In this document: positions 54,884 to 62,546 of the stretch, piece by piece
How positions within the stretch are numbered: the first letter of the stretch is position 1
Layout of the letters: the number at the start of each line of letters is the position of its first letter
Notes under the pieces: model-generated
The model's database searches: none
The model's input: only the letters and a program-made list of their open reading frames with translations
What the model was told of the DNA's origin: nothing
Made by a program: the position numbers and the translations under genes
DNA from: Comamonas testosteroni TK102
GTDB lineage: Bacteria > Pseudomonadota > Gammaproteobacteria > Burkholderiales > Burkholderiaceae_C
Assembly: GCF_000739375.1 (NCBI RefSeq)
Contig: NZ_CP006704.1
Span: forward strand, 4,278,001 to 4,342,000
Direction of reading: 5' to 3'
Length of the DNA stretch: 64,000 bases

Positions 54884-55217
54884 CCTCAGCCTGTTGGCGC
54901 CCTGGCAGTTCCAGCACATGCGTGCCTTCGGGCTCATAGGCTGCGAGCGCGTAACTTGAGACTCAGATCAACAGTGATTTACCTTTGCCCAATGCTCGTA
55001 ACACGCCCTCCTGACCAGGGCAAGTGCGGTGTCAATCCGCACTGACGGAGTGCGAGATGACTTGGCAGTTTGCGGCGCTGCACTGACAATACCTGAAACG
55101 CACCAACTTGGTGCCTCTTCTCGAATGCCTTGGCCCGGACAACACCGTTGCCCGGGCTTTTGTCCGTTTGCGCAACGCCAAAGCACCAACCACACCATCT
55201 CTCAAGGGAGTTACTAC
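54884..55217. other. Intergenic region with the rnk leader
   Basis: About 330 bp with no supportable gene. Short frames overlap on both strands. The last part (from ~55190) has AAGGGAG and leads to the rnk start. I see no clear terminator for the sensor operon. Confidence 0.5.
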
Positions 55218-55625
55218 ATGGAGCGCAAGCCCAATATCACTCTGTCCTCCTTGGACCTGGATCGCATTGAATCGCTGCTGGAGAAGAACAATAGCCAGTT
55301 TCCCGGCCGCGATGCCCTGGAGGCGGAGCTGGACCGTGCGGATGTACTCGATCCCGCAGAAATGCCGGCCAACGTGGTGACGATGAACTCCACCGTGCGT
55401 TTCACCATGCTCGAGATCGGCAAGAGCAGCACGCTGACGCTGGTCTACCCCAAGGATATGGATGGCAGCGCCGACAAGGTTTCCATCTTCGCACCAGTGG
55501 GCATCGCCTTGCTGGGCCTGTCCGTGGGCGACGAGTTCAAGATGCCCAGCCCTACCGGCCAGGTAACCGTGCGCGTGGATGCCATCGAGTTCCAGCCCGA
55601 AAGCGCGGGCGAGTTCCATCGCTGA
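55218..55625 (+). CDS. rnk: Nucleoside diphosphate kinase regulator (Rnk/GreA-like)
   Basis: The product has 135 residues from the ATG at 55218, with AAGGGAG 8 bp ahead. An N-terminal coiled-coil-like helix pair (LSSLDLDRIESLLEKN, DALEAELDRADVLDP) is followed by a GreA/GreB C-terminal-like domain (TVRFTMLEIGKSSTLTLVYP, PVGIALLGLSVGDEFKMP). Rnk binds RNA polymerase near the secondary channel and affects nucleotide pools and alginate or polyphosphate in other bacteria. It is a single gene with a strong terminator. The sequence matches the family in length and order. Confidence 0.92.
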   Translation: MERKPNITLSSLDLDRIESLLEKNNSQFPGRDALEAELDRADVLDPAEMPANVVTMNSTVRFTMLEIGKSSTLTLVYPKDMDGSADKVSIFAPVGIALLGLSVGDEFKMPSPTGQVTVRVDAIEFQPESAGEFHR

Positions 55626-55640
55626 ACCTGTTCGCCTCAT

Positions 55641-55670
55641 AAAAAAGCAGCTCACCGGAGCTGCTTTTTT
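55641..55670. terminator. Bidirectional terminator between rnk and the acyltransferase gene
   Basis: The stem AAAAAAGCAGCT with AGCTGCTTTTTT closes a 6-nt loop. The flanking A-run and T-run make it work in both directions for two convergent genes. Confidence 0.92.
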
Positions 55671-55686
55671 GTTGCCGGGCACCGAC

Positions 55687-56859
55687 TCAGCGCAAGCCTG
55701 CCACCATGGTGGTCAGCAGACCTGCCCCGATGAGGCCAGCCTGCCAGCGCAAAGCCTGACTCCAGGAGGAGACATGGCGCTCCACCAGTTGATACAGGGC
55801 ATAGCCAGCGGTCAGTGACAGCACGAAGGCCAAGGGGATGCCCACCAAAGCAGCAGTGACCGAGCCATGCCAGAAATGGTTGACCACCGCATTGACCAGC
55901 AGGCAGATCGAAAAGTGAATCAGGAACACCGAGTAGGAGATCTCTCCCAGGCGACGCAGTGGAGCCAGGCCCTGCCAGCGGGCAATAGCCTCGGTACGCA
56001 TGCAGAAGATCAGCAGCATCGCGGTCACGCCGGCGAGAAAAATGCGGTCGCGCCACTCATAGACCAGCGCGCCGATGATCAGTGCAGCAATCAGCATGCC
56101 CCAGCTCCAGGCCGCCAGGCGCTTGTCTGCCGCCACCGCCCAGAAGGCCATCATGCCGACGCCATAGGCGCCCATGAAGTAAATCGCCCAGACATCAAGC
56201 TCTGCCTCAAGGTTGAAGCTCAGCAGCGAAGCCGCCGTCCCCAGAACCACCAGCGCCTGCATGCCGCTCACAGCCCACGGCCACCAACGCTTCATGGCCG
56301 CGTCGCCCCAGCGCGCTACCGCCCATTGCTGCAGCCAGCGCACACCGGCCAACAGCAGCACGGTGCCCGCAAACAGCTGAAAGTCTATGGACACATACCA
56401 GACGCCAGCCGACAGCGACTCTTCGCCCACGATGCCTTGCAACAGCAAGGCATGGGCCATGAGCTGCCATAGATCGGGGTCGGCGGACACGGACTCGTGA
56501 TCGAACCACGGGCGAATCGCGGCAGACACCACAATCGTCACCACCAGCGCCACGGCATAAGGCACGACCAGGCGTACAAAGCGCTTGCCGATCTTGGACC
56601 ATGGCGAGTCAAAACGCGCCAGACCTTGCGGGGCCAGACTGGCAGCAGCCAGAAAACCACCGATCACCAGGAATATCTGCACGGCCATGCGAGCGTACTC
56701 ATAGAGCCAGTCCAGCAGATCAGGCATGACGGGATGAGCCACATCGGACATGGGACCGTAAAACGCCAGGTGATGCCAGACGATGGCTGCGCAAGCCAGG
56801 CCTTTGGTGCAGTCGATCAGCGCGCTGCGGGAATGAGAGGAAATAGAACTTTGAGCCAT
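55687..56859 (-). CDS. Acyltransferase 3 (OafA/YrhL-like) membrane protein
   Basis: The product has 390 residues from the ATG at 56859; the longer frame to 57012 is unlike the family. About ten membrane helices are predicted. The family start is LIDCTKGLACAAIVWHHLAFY, with the conserved histidine in the first helix, followed by VQIFLVIGGFLAA. These proteins move acyl groups onto cell-surface sugars or lipids. Without a neighbouring polysaccharide gene the acceptor is unknown. It is monocistronic and shares a terminator with rnk. Confidence 0.87.
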   Translation of the reverse strand: MAQSSISSHSRSALIDCTKGLACAAIVWHHLAFYGPMSDVAHPVMPDLLDWLYEYARMAVQIFLVIGGFLAAASLAPQGLARFDSPWSKIGKRFVRLVVPYAVALVVTIVVSAAIRPWFDHESVSADPDLWQLMAHALLLQGIVGEESLSAGVWYVSIDFQLFAGTVLLLAGVRWLQQWAVARWGDAAMKRWWPWAVSGMQALVVLGTAASLLSFNLEAELDVWAIYFMGAYGVGMMAFWAVAADKRLAAWSWGMLIAALIIGALVYEWRDRIFLAGVTAMLLIFCMRTEAIARWQGLAPLRRLGEISYSVFLIHFSICLLVNAVVNHFWHGSVTAALVGIPLAFVLSLTAGYALYQLVERHVSSWSQALRWQAGLIGAGLLTTMVAGLR

Positions 56860-57107
56860 CTGATCACGGCCACCCGCAGCCCATGGGCTGCCCAGCGGCA
56901 GGGTGAGTTTGCCCGGCAACAGGCAACGTAAAAAAACCGACTTAAAACAGGATGGCGATTTTGCGCTCATTCCCAACAATTTGCTGACAGCATTGCAAGT
57001 TTTACGAAACATATCTGCGCGAACCGCTCGCGGCCATGCCTGAAAACCGGGGCCATTGCAGTCCGGCTTGATTCCTCAGCCCCACTGAGAACCCCGGCAA
57101 AGGCACA

Positions 57108-57692
57108 ATGGAGGCCATGACGCAAGCCAAACCACTGTCGGAGCTGAGCCGACAATTTGTTTCGCATTTCGGCGAGATGGGCAGCCGCTGGGGCATCAAT
57201 CGCACCGTGGGGCAGATCTACGCCCTGCTGTTCATTTCGCCCGAACCGCTGAACGCAGACCAGATTGCCGACACGCTGGAGTTCTCACGTTCCAATGTGA
57301 GCATGGGACTCAAGGAGCTGCAGGCCTGGCGGCTGGTTCAGCTGCGCCACCAGCCCGGCGACCGGCGCGAATACTTCCAGGCGCCCGAGGATGTCTGGGA
57401 AATCTTCAAGCGACTGGCCGAAGAGCGACGCCGCCGCGAGATCGAGCCCACGCAATCCATGCTGCGAGCAGCCATGATGGAGGAAGCCAGCACCGACGAA
57501 GAGCGCTACGCCCAGCAGCGCATGCGCGACATGCACGAACTCATCGACAAGCTGATGAGCTGGTTTGATGATGTACAGCGTCTGTCCCCCGAGACCGCCA
57601 TGCAGCTCATGGGCATGGGCTCGGCCGTGACGCGACTGCTGGACCTGAAGGACAAGATTACAGGGCGAGGCAAGTCGGGCTCGGAGGCCTGA
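57108..57692 (+). CDS. GbsR/MarR family transcriptional regulator
   Basis: The product has 194 residues; a second ATG at 57117 is possible. The GbsR-like winged helix comprises VGQIYALLFISPEPLNADQI, the recognition helix TLEFSRSNVSMGLKELQAW and a wing with HQPGDRREYF. The C-terminal half is helical and likely dimerises (EERRRREIEPTQSMLRAA). GbsR-type regulators usually control osmoprotectant or membrane-stress genes and bind small ligands. It is convergent with the LacI-type gene 10 bp away and divergent from the acyltransferase gene, which is one possible target. Confidence 0.87.
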   Translation: MEAMTQAKPLSELSRQFVSHFGEMGSRWGINRTVGQIYALLFISPEPLNADQIADTLEFSRSNVSMGLKELQAWRLVQLRHQPGDRREYFQAPEDVWEIFKRLAEERRRREIEPTQSMLRAAMMEEASTDEERYAQQRMRDMHELIDKLMSWFDDVQRLSPETAMQLMGMGSAVTRLLDLKDKITGRGKSGSEA

Positions 57693-57702
57693 CGCCGACG
57701 AC

Positions 57703-58776
57703 TCAGGTGCTGGCCCTGGGCACCAGCCTGAAGCCCAGATCGACACTGGCTTGCCTGACGCTATCGCCAGCCAGCAATTGCAGCAGCATGCCGGCAGCTT
57801 TGCTGCCCACTTCATCCCTCGGTGTATGGATGGTGGTCAAGGGCGGCACCATCTGATCACTGCCTGGAAGGTCGTTGAACCCTGCGATCGCCACCTGCTG
57901 CGGCACTTTGACTCCCATGCGGTTGGCCTCCAGCAATGCACCTTGTGCAATGTCGTCATTGCAGAAAAAGATGGCATCAACCGTGGTCTTGGCTTTGAGC
58001 AGCGTCTCAAACTGCCTTGCACCCAGCGCCAGCGATGAGCGCTCGGGATTGAGAATCTCCAGGCTCTGGTCATACAGGCCGGCCTGTTTGAGCACCTGCC
58101 GATAACCTTCCAGGCGCTGCATGACACGTGCGTCGAGCTGGGCTCCGCAAAATGCGATGCGCCGGTATCCCTTGTCCAGCAAATGGCGGGTCATTTCGGC
58201 ACCCGCAGCAATCTGCGAGAAGCCCACGCTGTAGCAATCGGGGCCGCTACCAGGTGCGCGCAACTCCATGAGATGCACGCGCGGCACGGGATTGGCGGCC
58301 AGCAGTTTCCGCGACTCTTCACTATGGTCGAACCCGGTCAGCAGCAGACCGGCAGGCCGCATGGGCAGATAGGCCCGCAACAACTGCTCCTCTTCCGCCG
58401 GGTCGTAGTGAGTCACGCCGATCAGCATGTGATAGCCCTGGGCAAACAATACCTTGTGCACCGCCTCCAGGACCTCCACGAACAAGGTGTTGGAGAGCAT
58501 GGGCACGAGCACCAGCACCTGGGTGCTTTTTTGCGAGGCCAGCGCGCGGGCTGCCAGATCGGGCACATAGCCCAGAGAAGCCGCAACCTCGCGCACTTTG
58601 TCTACCAGGGCCGGAGCTACTCTGCGCTCTCCGCGCAAGGCTCTGGAGACCGTCATCGGGCTCACGCCCGCAGCCTGTGCCACATCGCTGAGGGTGACAC
58701 GCCCGCTGGCGCGAGATCGCCTTGAAGAAGCACTGTCTGCCGGGGTTTCGCTCTTGGTACGGGTCTCGGTAGGCAA
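57703..58776 (-). CDS. LacI-family repressor of the gluconate genes (GntR-like)
   Basis: The product has 357 residues. The LacI helix-turn-helix lies at ~26-48: VTLSDVAQAAGVSPMTVSRA, then LRGERRVAPALVDKV. The hinge (DLAARALASQKS) is followed by a periplasmic-binding-like effector domain (FFCNDDIAQGALLEANRMG). It is divergent from gluconokinase. The shared intergenic region contains two palindromes with the same GATAGCGCTATC core, which are its probable operators. By analogy with GntR of enteric bacteria, gluconate or 6-phosphogluconate would release it. Confidence 0.92.
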   Translation of the reverse strand: MPTETRTKSETPADSASSRRSRASGRVTLSDVAQAAGVSPMTVSRALRGERRVAPALVDKVREVAASLGYVPDLAARALASQKSTQVLVLVPMLSNTLFVEVLEAVHKVLFAQGYHMLIGVTHYDPAEEEQLLRAYLPMRPAGLLLTGFDHSEESRKLLAANPVPRVHLMELRAPGSGPDCYSVGFSQIAAGAEMTRHLLDKGYRRIAFCGAQLDARVMQRLEGYRQVLKQAGLYDQSLEILNPERSSLALGARQFETLLKAKTTVDAIFFCNDDIAQGALLEANRMGVKVPQQVAIAGFNDLPGSDQMVPPLTTIHTPRDEVGSKAAGMLLQLLAGDSVRQASVDLGFRLVPRAST

Positions 58777-58815
58777 GGGAATCTCCTAATCAGATGCCTG
58801 AGGTTTTTTGATTAT

Positions 58816-58827
58816 GATAGCGCTATC
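58816..58827. promoter_or_regulatory. LacI-type operator 1
   Basis: GATAGCGCTATC is a perfect 12-bp palindrome with the central CG typical of LacI-family operators, 39 bp before the repressor start. The same core recurs at 58940-58953. Autoregulation is inferred. Confidence 0.8.
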
Positions 58828-58939
58828 CGGACTTGAAATGAAGTCTGTACAAGCAGCTTGATGAAAGCACTGACTTGCCTTCGACCGAGGTCTGAAGCCA
58901 TCTCAGAAAGCAGCAGGCTGCTCATTTTTTAACCACATC

Positions 58940-58953
58940 GGATAGCGCTATCC
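58940..58953. promoter_or_regulatory. LacI-type operator 2, at the gluconokinase start
   Basis: GGATAGCGCTATCC is a perfect 14-bp palindrome that ends 5 bp before the gluconokinase ATG at 58959. Bound repressor here would block transcription or elongation of the gluconate operon. It leaves no space for a usual ribosome-binding site if that ATG is used. Confidence 0.85.
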
Positions 58954-58958
58954 AAAAA

Positions 58959-59495
58959 ATGATTCAAAGCAAGATCCAGCCTCCTGGCACCATGTCGGCA
59001 CTCGTCGTCATGGGAGTTTCCGGCTGCGGCAAATCAAGCGCAGGAGAAGCCATCGCCAGGCAGCTGGGGTGGACCCTGGTGGAAGGAGACAGCTACCACT
59101 CCCCCCAGAGCGTGGCCAAGATGCAGGCCGGCATTGCCCTGACGGATGGCGACCGCGAAGGCTGGCTCGAACGCCTGGCGCAGCGACTGGCTCAGGCAGA
59201 TGCCGAACACGGCCTGGTGCTGACCTGCTCGGCGCTCAAGCGCAAGTACCGCGACCAGTTGCGCAGCGCCCAGCAGCTGGGCTTTGTATTTCTCGACCTC
59301 GACTACGCCACGGCCCTGGAACGCGTCCAGACCCGACCCGGGCATTTCTTCTCGCCCGACCTGGTGGCCAATCAGTTCACGACACTGGAAGACCCGCGTC
59401 AGGAGCCCGATGTCCTGACCGTCAGCGCCACCATGAACCTCAACGATATCGCGCTCGCGGCCCGGCAATGGGCAAGGCGCGAATCCCAAGCATAA
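58959..59495 (+). CDS. gntK: Gluconokinase
   Basis: The product has 178 residues from the ATG at 58959; the ATG at 58992 (SALVVMGVSGCGKSS) gives 167, closer to the family length, and neither has a strong ribosome-binding site. The P-loop GVSGCGKSS lies at 19-27, with WTLVEGDSYHSPQSVAKM and LTCSALKRKYRDQLR following, all typical of thermoresistant gluconokinase. It phosphorylates gluconate to 6-phosphogluconate, the substrate of the Edd enzyme encoded at the end of the locus. It starts the operon with the TRAP transporter genes. Confidence 0.94.
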   Translation: MIQSKIQPPGTMSALVVMGVSGCGKSSAGEAIARQLGWTLVEGDSYHSPQSVAKMQAGIALTDGDREGWLERLAQRLAQADAEHGLVLTCSALKRKYRDQLRSAQQLGFVFLDLDYATALERVQTRPGHFFSPDLVANQFTTLEDPRQEPDVLTVSATMNLNDIALAARQWARRESQA

Positions 59496-59514
59496 AAACA
59501 GCAGGAGACAGCCA

Positions 59515-60021
59515 ATGTCTGAAGATCGCAAAGAGGCACAGGGCCGCAAGCCATGGCTCAAGCGCCTGGCCGAAGGCCTGATGGTGCTGGCTCTGGCCGG
59601 CATGGTGATTGCCGTTTTCGTCAACGTGGTGCTGCGCTACGTTTTCCACACCAGCATCGTCTCCTATGAGGAGATCTCGCGCCTGCTGTTTGTGTGGCTG
59701 GTGGCCATCGGCGCCATCGTGGCTGCTTTTGAAGGCGCCCACCTGGGCTTCGACATGGTGACATCGCGGGTCGGCCCGGCCACCCGCAAAGTCCTGTTCT
59801 GGGTCTCGCAGCTGCTGATCGGCACCTGCATGGCCTTGCTGCTGTGGGGCTCCTGGGAGCAGGTCGTTGCCGGCTGGAGCAGCTACAGCACCGTGCTGGG
59901 CTATCCCCTGGCCCTGGGCGCAGCGGCGACGCTGGTGCTGGCCATAGGCATGTTGCTGGTGGTGGTGCGCGACATGTTGCGCGGCACCCCGACCGAGACT
60001 TCTGAAACCAGCGTGGAGTAA
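59515..60021 (+). CDS. TRAP transporter small permease subunit (DctQ-like)
   Basis: The product has 168 residues with four membrane helices. Family marks are VVLRYVFHTSIVSYEEISRL, a LLFVWLVAIGAIVA helix and AHLGFDMVTSRVG. It forms the small integral membrane part that pairs with the large DctM-type subunit encoded 6 bp downstream. Given gntK before it and edd after the receptor gene, gluconate or a related sugar acid is the probable substrate. AGGAGA precedes the ATG. Confidence 0.92.
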   Translation: MSEDRKEAQGRKPWLKRLAEGLMVLALAGMVIAVFVNVVLRYVFHTSIVSYEEISRLLFVWLVAIGAIVAAFEGAHLGFDMVTSRVGPATRKVLFWVSQLLIGTCMALLLWGSWEQVVAGWSSYSTVLGYPLALGAAATLVLAIGMLLVVVRDMLRGTPTETSETSVE

Positions 60022-60027
60022 GGCGCC

Positions 60028-61308
60028 ATGATCGTCACCCTGATTTTTCTCGCCGTGCTGATCGGCGGCATGGTGATCGGCATGCCGATTGCCCATGCAC
60101 TGATACTCACCGGCGTCGCCCTGATGTGGCACCTGGACTTTTTCGACACCCAGCTGCTCGCCCAGAATCTGCAGGCCGGGTTCGACAATTTCCCGCTGCT
60201 GGCCGTGCCCTTCTTCATCCTCGCGGGTGAGCTGATGAATGCCGGCGGCCTGTCGCGCCGCATCATCGATCTGGCCCGCGCCTTTGTCGGCCATATTCCG
60301 GGCGGCCTGGGTTATGTGGCCATCGGTGCAGCCGTGCTGCTGGCCTCGATGAGCGGATCGGCCATTGCCGACACTGCCGCGCTGGCCACCATCCTGCTGC
60401 CGATGATGCGCGACCAGAAGTATCCCGACAGCTACAGCGCCGGCCTGCTGGCTTCGGGCGGCATCATCGCCCCCATCATTCCGCCTTCGATGCCGTTCGT
60501 GATCTACGGCGTCACCACCAACACCTCCATCAGCAAGCTGTTTCTCTCGGGCGTCGTGCCCGGCTTGTTCATGGGCAGCTTTCTGATTGCCGCCTGGTGG
60601 TTCATCGCGCGCAAATACCAGCTGACCTCGGGTGAGCGCGTGAGCTGGGGCCAGCGCCTCAAGGCTCTGGCCAAGAGCTTCTGGGCCATGATGATGCCGG
60701 TCATCATCCTGGGCGGCCTCAAGGGTGGCGTGTTCACGCCGACCGAAGCCGCCGTGGTGGCCGCGGTCTACGCGCTGTTTGTCTCCATGGTGGTCTACAG
60801 GGAGATGAGCTGGACCCGGCTCTACGAGGTCTTCCTGGGCGCCTCCAAGACCACCGCCGTGGTGATGTTCCTCTGCGGCGCAGCCACCGTGACCGCCTAC
60901 ATGATCACGCTCGCCGACCTGCCCAATATGCTGGCCGACAGTTTCTCGGGCCTGTTGGATCAGCCCCTGCTCTTCATGGCCGTGATGATGCTCTTCCTGC
61001 TCGTGGTCGGTACCGCCATGGATCTGACCCCCACCATCCTGATCTTCGGTCCGGTCTGCGCACCGCTGGCCGTCAAGGCTGGCATCGATCCGGTGTACTT
61101 CGGCTTCATGTTCATCTATGTGGGCTGTATCGGTCTGATCACCCCTCCGGTGGGAACGGTGCAGAACGTGGTGGCCGGCGTGGGCAGACTGCGCATGGAG
61201 ACCGTGATCAAGGGCACCAATCCCTTCCTGATGGTCTATGTGCTGCTGGCCACCCTGTTCGTGCTCTTCCCGCAGCTGGTGACCGCGCCGCTCAAATGGA
61301 TGCATTGA
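60028..61308 (+). CDS. TRAP transporter large permease subunit (DctM-like)
   Basis: The product has 426 residues with about twelve membrane helices, the usual size. Typical DctM segments include LQAGFDNFPLLAVPFFILAG, MSGSAIADTAALATILLPMM, SGGIIAPIIPPSMPFVIYG and CIGLITPPVGTVQNVVAGVG. It uses a sodium or proton gradient to carry the sugar acid delivered by the periplasmic receptor. A 124-bp gap holding a repeat element separates it from the receptor gene. Confidence 0.94.
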   Translation: MIVTLIFLAVLIGGMVIGMPIAHALILTGVALMWHLDFFDTQLLAQNLQAGFDNFPLLAVPFFILAGELMNAGGLSRRIIDLARAFVGHIPGGLGYVAIGAAVLLASMSGSAIADTAALATILLPMMRDQKYPDSYSAGLLASGGIIAPIIPPSMPFVIYGVTTNTSISKLFLSGVVPGLFMGSFLIAAWWFIARKYQLTSGERVSWGQRLKALAKSFWAMMMPVIILGGLKGGVFTPTEAAVVAAVYALFVSMVVYREMSWTRLYEVFLGASKTTAVVMFLCGAATVTAYMITLADLPNMLADSFSGLLDQPLLFMAVMMLFLLVVGTAMDLTPTILIFGPVCAPLAVKAGIDPVYFGFMFIYVGCIGLITPPVGTVQNVVAGVGRLRMETVIKGTNPFLMVYVLLATLFVLFPQLVTAPLKWMH

Positions 61309-61347
61309 GGGCCAGGCCATGACGACCTCGAAAACTCTCAGATCAAT

Positions 61348-61388
61348 AGCTGTCAACGCTTACCACGTAAGCGCTAAAGGCCAATTTC
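61348..61388 (+). repeat. Copy of dispersed ~45-bp palindromic element in the gluconate operon
   Basis: AGCTGTCAACGCTT, a spacer, then AAGCGCTAAAGGCC match the copy at 30243-30287 in the same order. The ACGCTTAC/GTAAGCGC arms form a hairpin. It lies between the DctM- and DctP-like genes and may set their expression ratio. Confidence 0.65.
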
Positions 61389-61432
61389 ACTTCAACCAAA
61401 GGGCCCAGGCCCAAACAAGCAAGGAGACGGGT

Positions 61433-62440
61433 ATGCGTATCAAATTTGCAGTCGCAGGACTCACGGCAATGCTGCTGGCCGCCGGCGCCGTTCAGGCGCA
61501 GGACTTCAAACCCCGCCTGGTGCGGTTCGGCTACGGCCTGGTGGAAGACTCCAACCAGGGTCGTGCGGTTCGCATGTTCGCCAAGGAAGTGGAAAAGGCC
61601 AGCGGCGGCAAGATGAAGGTCCGCGCCATCGGCAACGCTTCCCTGGGCTCGGACACCCAGATGCAGCAGGCCCTGATCGGCGGCGCCCAGGAAATGATGG
61701 TCGGCTCCACCGCCACGCTGGTGGGCCTGTCGCCCGAAATGGCGATCTGGGACACCCCTTTTCTGTTTGCCAACACCAAGGAGGCCGATGCCGTGCTGGA
61801 CGGCCCCGTGGGAGAGAAGGTCAAGGCCACTCTGGAGCCCAAGGGCATGGTGGGTCTGGTCTATTGGGAAAACGGCTTTCGCAATCTGACCAACAACAAG
61901 CGCCCCATCACCAAGCTGGAAGATCTGCAGGATGTGAAGCTGCGCGTGATGCAGAACAACGTCTTCCTGGACAGCTTCAAGACACTGGGCGCCAATGCCG
62001 TTCCCCTGCCCTTCTCCGAGCTGTTCACGGCGCTGGAAACCAAGGCCGTGGACGGTCAGGAAAACCCCTTCAACACGGTGCTGTCCAGCAAGTTCTATGA
62101 AGTGCAGAAGTACCTGACCGTCTCCAACCATGTCTACAGCCCCTGGATCGTGACGGTCAGCAAGAAGTGGTGGGACACGCTGAGCCCTGCCGAGAAGAAG
62201 GTGCTGCAGGACGCGGCGATCAAGAGCCGAGAATTCGAGCGCAAGGACACGCGCGAAGAAGCCGCCAAGGCTTTGGCCGAGATCAAGACCAAAGGCATGC
62301 AGGTCAACGAACTGCCGGCCGCCGAAGCAAGCCGCATGCGCGACAAGCTCGGCGCCGTCAATGCCGGCATTGCCAAATCCGTGGGTCAAGGCACCTGGGA
62401 TTCTGTGCAGACCGCCGTCAAGCAAGCTCGCGCCAAATAA
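61433..62440 (+). CDS. TRAP transporter periplasmic solute-binding protein (DctP-like)
   Basis: The product has 335 residues from the ATG at 61433, with AAGGAG 7 bp ahead; the frame is open upstream to 61319 but without signal-peptide features. The signal peptide ends at GAVQAQDF. Typical features are RFGYGLVEDSNQGRAVRMFA, the binding-site arginine in VKLRVMQNNVFLD, and FSELFTALETKAVDGQENPF. It captures the substrate and docks to the permease encoded by the two genes before it. The gene position after dctQM-like genes is less common than receptor-first operons. Gluconate as ligand is inferred from the operon. Confidence 0.92.
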   Translation: MRIKFAVAGLTAMLLAAGAVQAQDFKPRLVRFGYGLVEDSNQGRAVRMFAKEVEKASGGKMKVRAIGNASLGSDTQMQQALIGGAQEMMVGSTATLVGLSPEMAIWDTPFLFANTKEADAVLDGPVGEKVKATLEPKGMVGLVYWENGFRNLTNNKRPITKLEDLQDVKLRVMQNNVFLDSFKTLGANAVPLPFSELFTALETKAVDGQENPFNTVLSSKFYEVQKYLTVSNHVYSPWIVTVSKKWWDTLSPAEKKVLQDAAIKSREFERKDTREEAAKALAEIKTKGMQVNELPAAEASRMRDKLGAVNAGIAKSVGQGTWDSVQTAVKQARAK

Positions 62441-62460
62441 GCCTAAGCGCGCAATCATGG

Positions 62461-62484
62461 AGCCATGCCCCCGGGCATGGCTCT
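62461..62484 (+). terminator. Hairpin between the TRAP receptor gene and edd
   Basis: AGCCATGCCC pairs with GGGCATGGCT around a 2-nt centre, 20 bp after the receptor stop. There is no T-run, so it may act as an attenuator or mRNA-stabilising stem that lets edd be read at a lower level. Confidence 0.5.
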
Positions 62485-62546
62485 CACTCATTCCAAGACA
62501 ATGCCTGCGCCCGAAGCACAGGCATTGCTGCCCAAGGACTTTCATC

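Noticed and set aside
59440..61356. 638-codon minus-strand open frame
   Set aside because: It is the complement of gntK end, the DctQ-like and the DctM-like genes. Its histidine/glutamine-rich translation is typical of antisense frames in high-GC DNA.
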